DNA of 64,000 nt from Micropterix aruncella (Eukaryota > Arthropoda > Insecta > Lepidoptera > Micropterigidae): the NCBI GenBank assembly GCA_944548615.1, contig OX155965.1, positions 17,848,806-17,912,805 on the forward strand, given 5' to 3'. The notes under the pieces were generated by a model. It was given only the letters and a program-made list of their open reading frames with translations. It did no database searches and was not told the origin of the DNA. The stretch's first letter is position 1; each line of letters opens with the position of its first letter. Both the position numbers and the translations under genes were made by a program. Of this stretch, positions 10,917-24,406 are shown piece after piece.

Positions 10917-12174
10917 AAAAAACTGGTAGGTTTTTATTTTCAGTATAGCCTAGGTATTCCTTTCTGTATTCGGTGACCTGTATGCTGTGTATAATATTTT
11001 GACAGATTGATTCAGTGCATGGTTTATTTTGAAAAGATCCCAGGTTTTTGATGAAGGTACAGTGTTGGAATAACTTGGAATAGCACTCAAAATTACGATT
11101 TATTTCCATTTCTCTTAGGTAATTACTATGTAAAACCTCAGTAAGGTAGACGTTAGTTTTATGTGACGTTTTTAGGCTGTAAGACAGCTCAGTCAATAGT
11201 TTAAAAGGATTTTTGTCATTACTTCCTCCCAATATTACGAGATGATCTCTCGTCGTCATGTTTTGAGCGATTTTTTCAATGTCATTTGAGATGGTTTCGA
11301 AAGTGGCGTTTTCTTTTATATACCCAGTGACAGCATATGTTTTTTTTTTACCTAACAAATTCCTTAGGCCGATTGTAATACCTTTGGCCTGCTGATCTCC
11401 TATGACAATGATTTTTCTTTCTTTGTTCGATGATTGTTCATTTGCTAGAGGTTCGGACACTTTGAAATTGTTTATTATTATGTTTTCCTCGGTTTTATCA
11501 GTCTTTATATCATGTGATAAGGATTTGTTAGTATTAATAGTAATTTCATTACTTTTAACTGTATATTTTGGTAGGGATGAGGTTGTAATACTGCTAATAT
11601 CTGAGGATTGCTTTTTCTCATTCGAGTTTTTCCCATTTAAAAGCGTTACAACCATATTTTTGTACTTTTGTGCTCTGTTGTCAGACTGGGTTAACTTCTC
11701 TTTCAATTGGCAGACCTCTTCGTTGAGTAGCGAAACCTCATTGTGGGCACTCTGCAACTCGAGTTCCATTAATGCTACTTTTTCGTAGATAGCAGTTTTG
11801 TCGAATGATTTGTCGTCGTAGAGTGTGAGGTTGGGAGCGCTAGAACGGCGTGTGAGATTGAACTTGCTCAAACTCGTAGTTGACAGGATAGAATCAGAGT
11901 GGCAGTCGCTGAAACTGTCGGAATTTAAATCGGTATTATTCTGTATTGCCACCGCTGACACATTTTGTGTTGTTCGGCCGCTTTTTTCATTTTTTTTTGC
12001 CGTGCTTGTGGCTTTGGGTAGATCTTCCCGATCTTTATTTTTCTTATGTTTTTTCAAGTTATCAGGGTTTTGTTTTAGCACCATCGGTTTACCGCTAGTA
12101 TTTAATTTTGTTTTCGTTGTAGGCATACCTCTGGTAATTCGTTTGCTCCTCGTAAGTTTCGGAGATAGAGACAT
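10765..12174 (-). CDS. LINE ORF1: coiled coil plus SGNH/esterase-like domain
   Basis: 469 codons from the ATG at 12174. A shorter start is preferred because the three codons upstream begin with TTG. The N-terminal 80 residues are basic and Lys/Ser-rich, suiting RNA binding. A coiled coil follows at about 125-175 (heptads around ELQSAHNEVSLLNEEVCQLK). A linker leads to an SGNH hydrolase-like fold at about 255-375, with IIVIGDQQAKG in place of the usual GDS block and ILGGSND for the GxND block. The usual nucleophile Ser appears replaced by Gln (GDQ), so catalysis is doubtful. No CCHC zinc knuckle is visible. Such ORF1 proteins package LINE RNA into particles; the esterase-like domain occurs in CR1-related ORF1p. 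The stop lies inside ORF2's 5' end, giving a 152-nt overlap. Confidence 0.85.
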   Translation of the reverse strand: MSLSPKLTRSKRITRGMPTTKTKLNTSGKPMVLKQNPDNLKKHKKNKDREDLPKATSTAKKNEKSGRTTQNVSAVAIQNNTDLNSDSFSDCHSDSILSTTSLSKFNLTRRSSAPNLTLYDDKSFDKTAIYEKVALMELELQSAHNEVSLLNEEVCQLKEKLTQSDNRAQKYKNMVVTLLNGKNSNEKKQSSDISSITTSSLPKYTVKSNEITINTNKSLSHDIKTDKTEENIIINNFKVSEPLANEQSSNKERKIIVIGDQQAKGITIGLRNLLGKKKTYAVTGYIKENATFETISNDIEKIAQNMTTRDHLVILGGSNDKNPFKLLTELSYSLKTSHKTNVYLTEVLHSNYLREMEINRNFECYSKLFQHCTFIKNLGSFQNKPCTESICQNIIHSIQVTEYRKEYLGYTENKNLPVFYDNSKISNYHINPINAGYDEDIPIYETRRSTYQPTNQQKSHFFRSTRYYK

Positions 12175-12238
12175 TATTCTCAATATTGTCCTAAAGAAGT
12201 AAGTGCAAAAATCTAATTTTCAAAATTATATGAATATG

Positions 12239-12610
12239 GTCCGTTGATGAAATTAAATTACAATATAAAGTTTTATAGTCCTATCATAGAATAGATGTGT
12301 GCATATAATCAGGAATGTCAGTTAATTAAAAATTAATTTATAAGTATGAAAATAGTTCGTTAGTAAAATAAAATAAGATATAAAATAAAGTTTCGTGGTC
12401 CTTACATAGAGTTAAAAGAGTGTGTATAGTCGGGAATCTCCAATTAATTACAAATTAAAATAAAATAAAAAAAATAATAAAAAATAAAAAATAAAAAAAA
12501 ACAAATATTAAGATAGTCCGTTGATAAAATTAAATTATAAAATCATTTATCTTTACAGAGAGAAAAAAAGCGTATTTAGTCAGGAATGTTCAATTGTGGC
12601 GAGCCTCTAT
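12239..12610 (-). repeat. Degenerate tandem repeats in the LINE 5' region
   Basis: Three related units start with AGTCCGTTGATAAAATTAAA-like sequence (plus strand) at about 12239, 12354 and 12515, spaced 115 and 161 bp. Each continues through a TAGTC/TCAGGAATGT block and A-rich filler. Repeats upstream of ORF1 are common LINE promoter features. That role is inferred from position only. Confidence 0.55.
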
Positions 12611-13587
12611 AACCGTGAATATAAAGATATAAACAATTGATTAATTAATTAGAAAATAAATAAATTACGTTTGTGTTTGATAATTTCTATAATAAAATCT
12701 TAATTATGTATACAATTATAATCGAGAGTTCGAGGTGTTGTAATCGAAGCTTGTAGAATTTAGAGCCGACGAATAGCTGCATAAATCGTATTGATTTCCT
12801 TGTTTTCCGACGGAATAGCGAAGTCGAAAAGTTGCGTTTACTCCCTTATGGTCGACAGATATGTGCTGATTGCGGGTAGCTCGATTCAATTTGGCGACGA
12901 TTAAAAATACATATTTTTATATTACGTGACGGTGACGGTCAGTACGAAAACAATAGCGATAGTCGCCGGTATTGCCGTTTAACTCTGATTTTTATCTGAA
13001 AGCAGCCGTCATAATATACGGAGTGAACCAGTCTCTTGATTGATGAACGAAGTGAGTTGTGAACGAGATTCAATTGAACGAATCACTATTTGAAATTTTG
13101 TAGAAGTGTAGTTTTTTACTTTCCTGAGTGTTTCGTGGTGATGTCGATTTAGTGATGTTTTGTAGTGGCTGCGGATACTCCGATGCTGTAGCTATATTTT
13201 GAGGCGAATATTCGTGAGTAGATTGCACTTTTCACTCGTTGAAATAATTAAAACAAAACGGATTGCTTATCTGACTGACTTGACTGGCTTGTCAATTTCG
13301 AATGATCCTACAATAAATGTCATATTTAAAATAGTTAAATTTATTACTTCAACCTGTTGTTTACATCCTTACTAATTATATGTAATGTTGGTGATATTGA
13401 TAGGGTCATTAATTGAAATGTTACAAATTATAGATTATGAATAGAGTAATCAAAAGATGATCAAACTAGAATAAATTTATCAATGGAATTTTAAAACTCA
13501 AATATTCAATTTAAATTGCCAATCGCTTCCTCAACTGTTAAATTATGCGAGACCACATTTCCACCATTAAACCCATACACCAACTAG

Positions 13588-14545
13588 GGTTGTCGACTAC
13601 AGCGGGCGAGCCCGTCACCTCAGGAAGTTTAAACGATTAGTCGTTCTATCTCCCTGGAGTGAGCGCAGAAGACTTGAGGACAAAACTGTCCACCGTCTAG
13701 CTACGCCACAAGCCCGTAAGAGGCCAACGCCTTAACCGCGAAATAGCCAGGAGTGTTACGAGGCGGGCCTACACTCACGCCCTTACTTCCAATTGTGACC
13801 AAATTACTCCGGTTCCTCAATTGGTTACGAGTTCGAGGTCGCTTGCGCGGTCCTCTTCCTTACGAAGCGGTGAAACTGTGTTTACCGAATCTATCGCGGA
13901 CCACAGCTTCCTTTGCCCGGCTGTTCACCCAGAATCGGGTAGCCGATTGTCATTTCAAGAGCAGTCGCCGTAAGGTCCGCAACCACCCCCGCTCTATAGG
14001 AAACAGTACTGCTTCCAGACTCCCCAGACTGTTAGTCAGAGTGCACAGTCGATTGGCTTACGCCGCACGGTGCGCAGACCGTCCAGGAGCGCCAGAAGGT
14101 TGATTCCCAGGGGAAACTAATCATAAGGCCAGAGTCCTGCCCAGGCTCGCACTTCATGCGTGGAGGCCGTCGGATAGGTGTCGATCCGTGAGTGTGACCA
14201 ACCCTGAACAGAATGGGTCTTCGTCGCCAACTCAGCAAGGGCCCATTAACTCCCCATACACCAGAAATTATGTGATCCAGGATTCGCTGCAAAGCCCCAT
14301 TTGGTTTCCGCACAACGACCGTGACCTGTGTGGATACGAATTAAGGTGGACCATTGCCTATGCGGAATATCATAACCTGGGACGTGGACACAACAAGAGT
14401 GGTCATCGTTCGGTCTCCCGTAAGGTTAGCGCAGAAGACTTAAGACGAAATACAATCCACTGTCTAGTTACGCTACCTGCCCGTCAGAGGCCAACACCTT
14501 ATGGCGAGGCACCGGGAAAGGTACCCAGCGGGCAGCCTTAGCCCG
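13588..14545. repeat. GC-rich dispersed repeat, long copy
   Basis: Begins around GTCGACTACAGCGGGCGAGC and carries the same order of blocks as the copies at 35275-35935 (opposite strand) and 40885-41540 (same strand): GACTTGAGGACAAAACTGTC, TTACTTCCAATTGTGACC, ACGAGTTCGAGGTCGCTTGC, GACTGTTAGTCAGAGTGCAC, CCGTCCAGGAGCGCCAG and CTCGCACTTCATGCGTGGAG. From about 14386 a second, partial copy of the left part follows. The GGTTAAGGCGTTGG stretch (minus strand near 13725-13740) looks like a pol III A box, which would suit a SINE-like origin. That origin is a guess. Confidence 0.65.
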
Positions 14546-14577
14546 AGCTGAGGGAGTTTCTAAATAAACAAAGTTTT

Positions 14578-15185
14578 CTATGTTTGAAAGCCATTTTCTA
14601 TACTGGCACCTCAAACTGAATCCGGTCAACTAGAGCTCTCAACTACAACGGGCGAACCCGTTACCTCAGGAAGTTTTAACGATATCAGATCTTTCTGTCT
14701 GCCGTAGAGAAAGCGCGGAAGACTTGGGACGAAAAACAATCCACTGTCTAGTTACGTCACCTGCCCGTCAGAGGCCAATACCTTACTGCTCTTGAAACGA
14801 TCAGGAAAGGACGCCGTGGTCCGCGGTAGATTCGGTAGACACCGTATCACCGCTTCATAAGGGAGAGGACCGCGCAAGCGACCTCAATCCTATAATCAGT
14901 CAGGAGGCAGGAGGTCTCCTGAAGGTTAATTCCAGACGGAGATATCCTTCCAAACTGGTAGTCAAGGGGCGATGCTGTTCGCTGGTTACCTGACGGGCAG
15001 GTTGTGTAACTAGACTGTGTATTGTTTTTCGTAACAAGTCTTCTGCGCTCACCTCACGGGAGACAGAACAATCTAATATCGTTAACACTTCCTGAGGTGA
15101 CGGGTTCGCCCTGTGTAGTTGACAGCTCTAGTTGACCGGATTTGGTTCGAGGTGTCAGTATAGAAAATAGCTTTCAAAGATAGAA
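14578..15185. mobile_element. Foldback composite built from the GC-rich repeat
   Basis: The two ends are near-perfect inverted copies. AAGCCATTTTCTATACTG near 14590, CCGGTCAACTAGAGCT and CCCGTTACCTCAGGAAGT reappear as complements in reverse order from about 15090 to 15180. Each arm is at least 110 bp and includes the tail of the dispersed GC-rich family, so one family end has been duplicated head to head. The middle (14790-14990) contains more family sequence. No coding region. Confidence 0.7.
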
Positions 15186-15927
15186 CAGTTTGTGTTTAGA
15201 ATCTTCTTCAGCATCTCAAATGGTAAACTATTTCCAAGTCATCTACGTATATAAATTTTCGGGCAGCTTTTTCCGGTATATCTACAGTATTCACATTAAA
15301 TAAGAGAGGGGTTAAGATATACCCCTACGATATATTACATAAGTACTATATAGTACTAGATACAAGTAACATAGACTCAATTTCTAAATCATGTTTTTTC
15401 TATTCTCAATTTATACTCTCCTACCTAGTTCTGCTTAGATTGGCTTGACCGATTCTCTTTTTTATATTTATGTATTTAATTTGGTCTTAGCGGGATTCGT
15501 TACTTTTTAAAATATGCAGATGGCACTATTTAAGGTAGCATAAAAAATACCAACCTACCCTACTTTTACAACTCCGAAAATTTAATTTTCGATACATATT
15601 GATATGACACGTGTGACGCGGCGCAGACACGTGCACAATTGTATCGACGTCACTAAAATATCCCGCCATTTTTGATTGGTAGTTTTCCAGGGCATTCGCT
15701 ACCCTAATAAGTCCCTCAGGGCTTTGGCATCCGCTCTAATTTATTTTGGCCCTTTAGAAATATCGATTTCGTTTCGAGATGCTATCTGTATATGGCGGAA
15801 GCAGGGTATATCGTTATTTTTATGACGTCATTGTGCGTAATGGTGTCTTAGATAGCGAATGATTGAAAGAGGAATCTTCGATGCTCAACATCTCGTCAGA
15901 TATAGATACATTCAATATATAGATATA
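15186..15927. other. Unassigned AT-rich DNA
   Basis: No gene or element could be recognised. The segment ends at a TA dinucleotide followed by a Tc1/mariner-type terminus at 15928. Confidence 0.45.
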
Positions 15928-16940
15928 CAGTACCGCTCAAAATATTTGGGCGCCCACTTTTAATGTACTGATTATATACAAATATACTGAAAAAAATCTG
16001 TTTTTACGGACATTTGAGTACTTTCCCGAAGGGCATTTATATCGCTCATTTATCAAACTTGTTAAGGCGCCTATTACCTAGTAGGCCATAATCTCTATAA
16101 TAAAAAAACGGACATTATCGAAAGTTCAGGAATAAAAAAAGCGTTAAAAAATTGAGGGAATAATTTATTTATGCTATGATTGTATTTGCTAATTAAAGCT
16201 AATTTTTCCGCTGTTAGTCTAAATCAACTTTTAAAAGGAAATATCATTAGGGCTACCTAGAATAAATTGAATATTGTCTTCCAAAAATTTTATACTACCT
16301 GAACTTTAGAAATTCCTGTTGTTAAGTACACTTAAGTACATTCCCGAAGTGCTTTTATATCGCTCATAAATCAGAGTTGTCTAAGCGCATATTAACTAGT
16401 AGGCCTTAATCCTCATAATAAATGTATCGTAAATCAATAAATTACTATTTATAAGAGGGTAATTTAAAAATTCTAGGAAGAGCTTATTTATTTTATTTTT
16501 GGTAGCCCTAATTATGTTTCCTCATTTAAGTTAATTAGGCAAACAACGCCTAAATAAGCTTTAATAAGAAAATATAATTAGGCCTGCCTACTATAAAATT
16601 AACAGGAATAAATTACCAATTTATTCCTGAACTTCTATTAATGTCTGATACGGTTTTAATACAGATTATAGGTGGCAGGCGTTTAAACAAGTTTGATTTA
16701 TGAGCAATATAAATACATTTTCGGGATGTACTCAAATGTGCTTAATAAGAAAATATAATTAGGGTTGCTTACTATAAAATTACCTGGAATAAATTACTCA
16801 TCTGTTCCTGAACTTCTTTTAATGTTCGATACTTTTTAAATAGGGATTATAACCTACTAGATACCAGGCGTTTAAACAAGTTTGATTTATGAGCAATATA
16901 AATACGTTTTCGAGATGTACTCAAATGTGCCTTTTTTATT
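15928..16940. mobile_element. Tc1/mariner-type terminus and nested foldback repeats
   Basis: TA at 15926-15927 is followed by CAGTACCGCTCAAAATATTT, the CAGT-type start of Tc1/mariner termini. Inside, a unit of about 130 bp occurs four times: direct at about 16008 and 16327, inverted at about 16620-16740 and 16800-16938. Shared landmarks are TTTATATCGCTCAT and AACTAGTAGGCC (direct) and ATGAGCAATATAAATAC (inverted). A spacer around AAAATATAATTAGG also recurs. No matching right terminus for 15928 was found, so the outer element may be truncated. No transposase is encoded. Confidence 0.6.
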
Positions 16941-17229
16941 TCAATTATTGAACTAGCATTTGAACTACTGAAGTAACTAAATCATTTGCAGAAATTAATA
17001 TTAGAAAATCGTTTAAAATTGTTAAAGTAAATCTCGTAATTTTGTTAGAATTCATAATTTTAAATTTTAATCTATTTGCTTCAAATTTCCAAAAACACAT
17101 TATTTTTCTTTTATTTTTTACAGATTGCGTACTTTTCTTTAATATTTAATAGCATGCAAACTGTTTATGAAATTATTATTTTACTATTATTTTAAATAAT
17201 ATTAGCCTGATTATTCCTGTCCTGAATAG

Positions 17230-17500
17230 GCCTCAATAGTCCCATAGCACCTCCTTACCTTAAAGACCTCTTTCACCCGTTAGGAAGTCGTGGTGCTGCA
17301 CTCAGGTCAAGTCAGGACAACACCATAGCAATTCCACTACATCAGTCTTCATTTTCACCAAGTCATTTACCGTCCACTCTGCTCGACTTTGGAGCCAGCT
17401 TCCGCATGCTACTCGTCATGCAACTTCGTTGCCCTGCTTAAAGGCGTTACTGAAAGAACATTTTTCTCCCTCAAAATATCAACTAAACATCAACCCCCCC
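17230..17500 (+). pseudogene. LINE ORF2 C-terminal fragment
   Basis: One plus-strand frame (about 17360-17510) reads TVHSARLWSQLP followed by SLPCLKALLKEHFS. This matches the C-terminal signature (xRLWxxLP...FKxxLKxxL) found at the end of many insect LINE ORF2 proteins. Upstream the frame is harder to follow, and no RT motifs remain. It is therefore a 5'-truncated fragment. A pyrimidine-rich stretch and then the (TA)n array at 17615 follow. Confidence 0.5.
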
Positions 17501-17612
17501 CCTACCCTTTCCTTTTATTTTGTTTTTGATTGGATAGTCTAATAAGAACTTTGTAATATTTATCATTTTATATAAGTAGGTTTTTATATATCTGTAGTTC
17601 CTATGTATCTAT

Positions 17613-17922
<310 letters not shown>

Positions 17923-17989
17923 TATATTTTATATGTATATATATGTATGTATGTATGGATGTTTGTATATTTATATATGTGTATATTAT

Positions 17990-18763
17990 TTATGTATGTG
18001 AGCTGTCTTATTGTTACTTTTATTTAATATTACAAAAGTTGGCCGTAAGAAATCGCAGAATCATAAGCCCGCCGTTTGTACTAAGTTAAAATAGAATTTA
18101 AGTTTTGTTTACCAATGTAATTATTTTAAGTAATATAAAGGTATTTATTATTTTATTATCATTTTTATATACACTTTTTGTAATTTCATAATTTCCTCTA
18201 ATTAATTATCTGTAAATTGAAATCAACCGATAATATTATATGACTTTTTGGAACTTCTGTAAAATTGTAATAATAATAACAGTAAAAATAATAACACGTC
18301 CAAATTATACGATCTATGTAAACAATAATTAAAAATATAATTAGTATCGTTTCCGAATTCAGCGGCAGTTTTAAAGTTACTTACGTTGAAATTCATGGAA
18401 AAACAGCGATGTAAATTCATACTTACAAATCAGAAAAGAAAAATAAATATAAGCATATACAAGTATATGTTTTAAATTTCAAATATTGCTGGTGTAATTA
18501 AGTATATAGTTATTTACTCTAAATGTAATTCCCATAGACACTCGTTAGAAAGCTAATAGATTATACACAATGTAAAATTACATACGTAAAAAATTTATTT
18601 ATTCATGGATTAATTACTATAAAACATTGATTTTGCTTAAAAAAAACAGGAACCGAATGGCGAAACCTCAACGTTTTGCTCATTCGATGCTGTCACCCAA
18701 CTGGGACTAGCCCGTTCTAGGATGTAGAGGACAAATTCCTCGGACATATTGTTAATATATAGG
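17990..18763. other. Unassigned AT-rich DNA
   Basis: No supported gene. Mostly AT-rich sequence; nothing recognised on either strand. Confidence 0.45.
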
Positions 18764-19122
18764 GTGAGTTTTAATTAACCGGTATCCTTAAAGGGGTGAA
18801 TTAGTACGAGCAAAAAGGCAACTTCTGATCTGATAAATAAATTAAAAAGCGCTGAGCATGATGCGCCATCTAGCGGTTGGTTAAATATCGCTAATATTGT
18901 TTATAGCGTTATTTTATTTACCGCTAGATGGCGCAGCGCGCTCAAATGATTGGTAAACTTTTATTTAGCAGTCAAGTTCTTTAAATTTTTAAATAAAAAA
19001 AAACAAAAATATAAGAAAAAACTATTTTTTTTCTTTTTTTTTCTATATTTGTTTGTTATGAGTTTCTTATCTACTCCTACTGGTTCAACCCCGTGAACGA
19101 TGTCAGTTAATTAAAACTTAGC
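18764..19122. mobile_element. MITE carrying two inverted CTCF-like motifs
   Basis: Terminal inverted repeats are built around GAGTTTTAATTAACC (18766) and its near complement GTTAATTAAAACTTA (19106-19120), and pairing continues inward for at least 40 bp. The centre holds GCGCCATCTAGCGG at 18863-18876 and the inverted CCGCTAGATGGCGC at 18921-18934. An A/T-rich arm of poly-A and poly-T follows. Non-coding. It shares its layout and central motif with the element at 43775-44165. Confidence 0.65.
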
Positions 19123-19315
19123 CTTTATATAATTTGAATTATTTCATGTCATTGTAGGATTTGCATGCTATTTGGATAAAATCTATTTTGTAATCCTTGC
19201 TTGCCTCGTGGTCAATATGCTTACCAAATAAAAGCTGGCTTGAGTGCACGCTTATCAATTTAAAACATTTCTTTTCAGTGCAGGCTAAGTGTATAAATAA
19301 CTATATACACGTAGC

Positions 19316-19645
19316 GTGATTATAGATGTCCTTGGCGAAGGTTCTATCGTCATAGACAATTGCACGGGTGAGCGCGTGAGTCTCAAAGCCGTAATAACAA
19401 TGTCTTTGTCAGCTTGTCTCAACACGCTCCTCAGTCACGTCCTCGGCCCTCTCCAAGTACAGAACCCTCCTCCCCCCCCCCCCCCACTCCTCCCTCTCTC
19501 CCTTGCGGCTGTAACGAGTGCAGCAGAGGGTGTTCAGCGGCGGCGACAGGTGCCGTCGTCTCCTGAAATTCTTATAATCTCGCCTCCTGCGGAATGCTTC
19601 GCGGCTCCGCGAGAGAGAGAGGGGTGTTATGACAACGAGGAATAA
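19316..19645. other. GC-rich segment with poly-C run, no gene assigned
   Basis: This stretch is clearly richer in GC than its surroundings and contains a run of about 14 C near 19471-19486. Open frames exist on both strands (about 109 and 82 codons), but they are low-complexity and not recognisable. It could be an exon or promoter of a host gene, or part of a repeat. I cannot decide. Confidence 0.3.
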
Positions 19646-19780
19646 TTTTACTTTCATGTAGAAGTAATACTTACATAGTAGGTAAAATATAGAGTTTCCG
19701 CGATATACAGAATTTTTACCTACCGTGGCACGTAAGCGGGAACCGCAGCAGTAGGTTTATGTGATCGACCCCCTTTACTT

Positions 19781-19970
19781 AGGCGCAAGCCCCACACAAC
19801 GGACGTAAGACTCGGATAGGGCGCACACGGGAAGAAACGTGTCTGCGCCTCGTCTTTTCTGTATGTTTTGCGTCGCGTCTTTTCTATACATTTTGTATGA
19901 AAGTTCTTTAAACGGACTTCGCTTTCGCCACGTGACCGTGCCTTACGTCCGTTGTGTGTGGCTTGCGACT
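19781..19970. mobile_element. Short MITE with about 28-bp inverted termini
   Basis: GGCGCAAGCCCCACACAACG at 19782 is mirrored by the complement ending CGTTGTGTGTGGCTTGCG near 19968. ACTTA occurs directly outside both ends and may be the target duplication. At about 190 bp and non-coding, it fits a MITE. The superfamily is not identified. Confidence 0.65.
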
Positions 19971-21245
19971 TACCCATTTTTCAAATTGGATAACAAGCTT
20001 TAAGAGTTTAATTTATGAGAATAATCAAGTCGTTTTATTTGCAGTTGCAATCTTGGAATTTTCACTTATGTGTTTTAATGCTAACGTACTGGGGCACAAG
20101 AGGGATTTTTGCTTTCTTTCAGTTCCGTCTGCAAATTAGCTCAAATTCGAGAGCACTACACACGAATGCTAAACTACTAAAGGTTTCTTTTTTCACTTGC
20201 GCGAGCACTTACCGTAAACAGACAGTGGCGGTAGTCCTAAAGTGGTAGTCTAGTTAGTAGACTACCCAAAGTGGTAGTCGCTTGTAGTATATCGGTTGAA
20301 AGTAGGATTTAAAAAATGTTTTTTTTTCAAGGCAAAGCGAACCAAACGCTCCGCAATGCGGTAAAAAAAACTTTTCAAATAATAACGAAATCTAACGGCG
20401 AAGTACGACATTGATTGGATTGATAAATAAAAAGACAAATCTGAAAATCTAAAATCTGATTAGATATTCATGATGGAATAACTACATCTGAAGAAATTTA
20501 ATACAATGCTTATAGTACGAATTAAATACTGGCCCGAAAGGGACTACGTAACCTTATGCCAGACTTCTTTGTTAGCTCAATTATTTCCAGCGATTTTGTG
20601 TATCAACATAATTTTCATACACATGTATTCAAAGTCAGTTTATGAAAATACTTCAACCTCCGTTTTGGATTAAAGTTGTTTATCCTTATCCTTTTATATA
20701 AACTGCCCAAAATGCGATGTAAGCAAAGATAAGGCACAGAACAAACTATGTGTTTGAAATCATGAAAATATCCTAAAATAACTATCTAAAAAAATAAAAA
20801 TCTTGGCGATTATTTTTAACAATATCTCAGGCTAACGAATAGCTTCGTTAAAGATTCGAAACTCAGAAAATTGATCATTTCAGCTCTGCATCATCGCAAT
20901 CACATATATTTCTTGTAAAAAATAAATTAGTTATACTGCTAGTTATAATCATACTAAGTCCCAAACTTTTATAAATGGAAACTCCTTCCATAACCACCAG
21001 ATCGACCATAAACACCTCACAAAATCGTTGAATCTACGTTTATTTACTGTAAAACTTACTCAAAGGACTCTACTTAGTAATTCTTAAAATTACCACATTT
21101 TCTAATTGCCATTCCTTTAGTAACTTTTTGAATAAGCTTTCCACCTGAAATATTATTCTACAGCGAAACTGTTGTTTAAGTAGGTATAACATTTAGGATA
21201 TTTTTAAACCGATATTTATATGCATAGCAGTTAAATTTTATTATG
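19971..21245. other. Unassigned AT-rich DNA with a small hairpin
   Basis: No gene seen. Near 20245-20268 the sequence GGTAGTCTA / TAGACTACC forms a 9-bp hairpin with a 5-nt loop, and AAAGTGGTAGTC flanks it on both sides. Confidence 0.45.
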
Positions 21246-21961
<716 letters not shown>

Positions 21962-22005
21962 TTTAGGGTTTTTGGTTAGTAAAAGGGATAGAGTTGAGTA
22001 CCTTA

Positions 22006-22044
22006 GCCGAACGTTTCGGAGCCCGTGGCTCCTTCCTCAGCGGC
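22006..22044 (-). ncRNA. Hammerhead-like self-cleaving ribozyme motif
   Basis: On the minus strand stem I pairs GCCG with CGGC. Inside it are the core CTGAGGA, a 6-bp stem II (GGAGCC, loop ACG, GGCTCC), then GAAA and CGTT. This matches the minimal type I hammerheads reported from Penelope-like elements, in which stem III is reduced to almost nothing (GAAACGTH). One extra A sits between the core and stem II. It lies about 320 bp downstream of the PLE stop codon, on the sense strand. Cleavage activity is not shown. Confidence 0.6.
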
Positions 22045-22365
22045 GAGAAGAATACTGGCATCCGCTGCTGTCACCAACGGCTACCCGCTTTTCTTCTGTG
22101 GTACTGGGAGAATGGTGATTTGGCGGGATGATAATGTGAATTTAAATTAAAATGGTTTAATTTTGAATTTAAAAAAATACATATTTTTTAAAATTTTTAT
22201 TAACAAAATATATTTAAAATAGTTGTAGCGCATGTGTGTTAAAAGTGTTTGAACTACATATGTGTGGGGAGGTGAGTGTGTGTGAGTATGTGTGTTGGAT
22301 TGTGTGGGTGTGTGTATGCCATGAATATGTTAATTTCGTTTTGATGTGTGTTAATAATGGAACAC

Positions 22366-24402
<2,037 letters not shown>

Positions 24403-24406
<4 letters not shown>

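Larger units (their letters stand above)
7535..13330 (-). mobile_element. Nearly full-length CR1/Jockey-type LINE
   Basis: A non-LTR retrotransposon on the minus strand: a 5' region upstream of 12174, ORF1 (12174-10765), ORF2 (10916-7866) and a 3' UTR that runs to a short TTTGA-type simple repeat near 7535-7560. Both ORFs lack internal stops, so the copy is young or was recently active. The ORF1 type (coiled coil followed by an SGNH esterase-like domain) is known from CR1-related clades. The 5' boundary is uncertain; repeats typical of a LINE promoter region lie at 12239-12610, and I place the end near 13.3 kb because the texture changes there. No target-site duplication was identified. Confidence 0.75.

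Noticed and set aside
13753..14103. 116-codon frame conserved between two copies of the GC-rich repeat (also 35772-35422)
   Set aside because: Neither copy has an ATG (both begin GTG), and the third copy has a stop and a 9-bp deletion. Similarity follows from shared repeat descent.
19316..19657. GC-rich open frames on both strands as host exons
   Set aside because: Low complexity, poly-C run and no recognisable protein; evidence is too weak.
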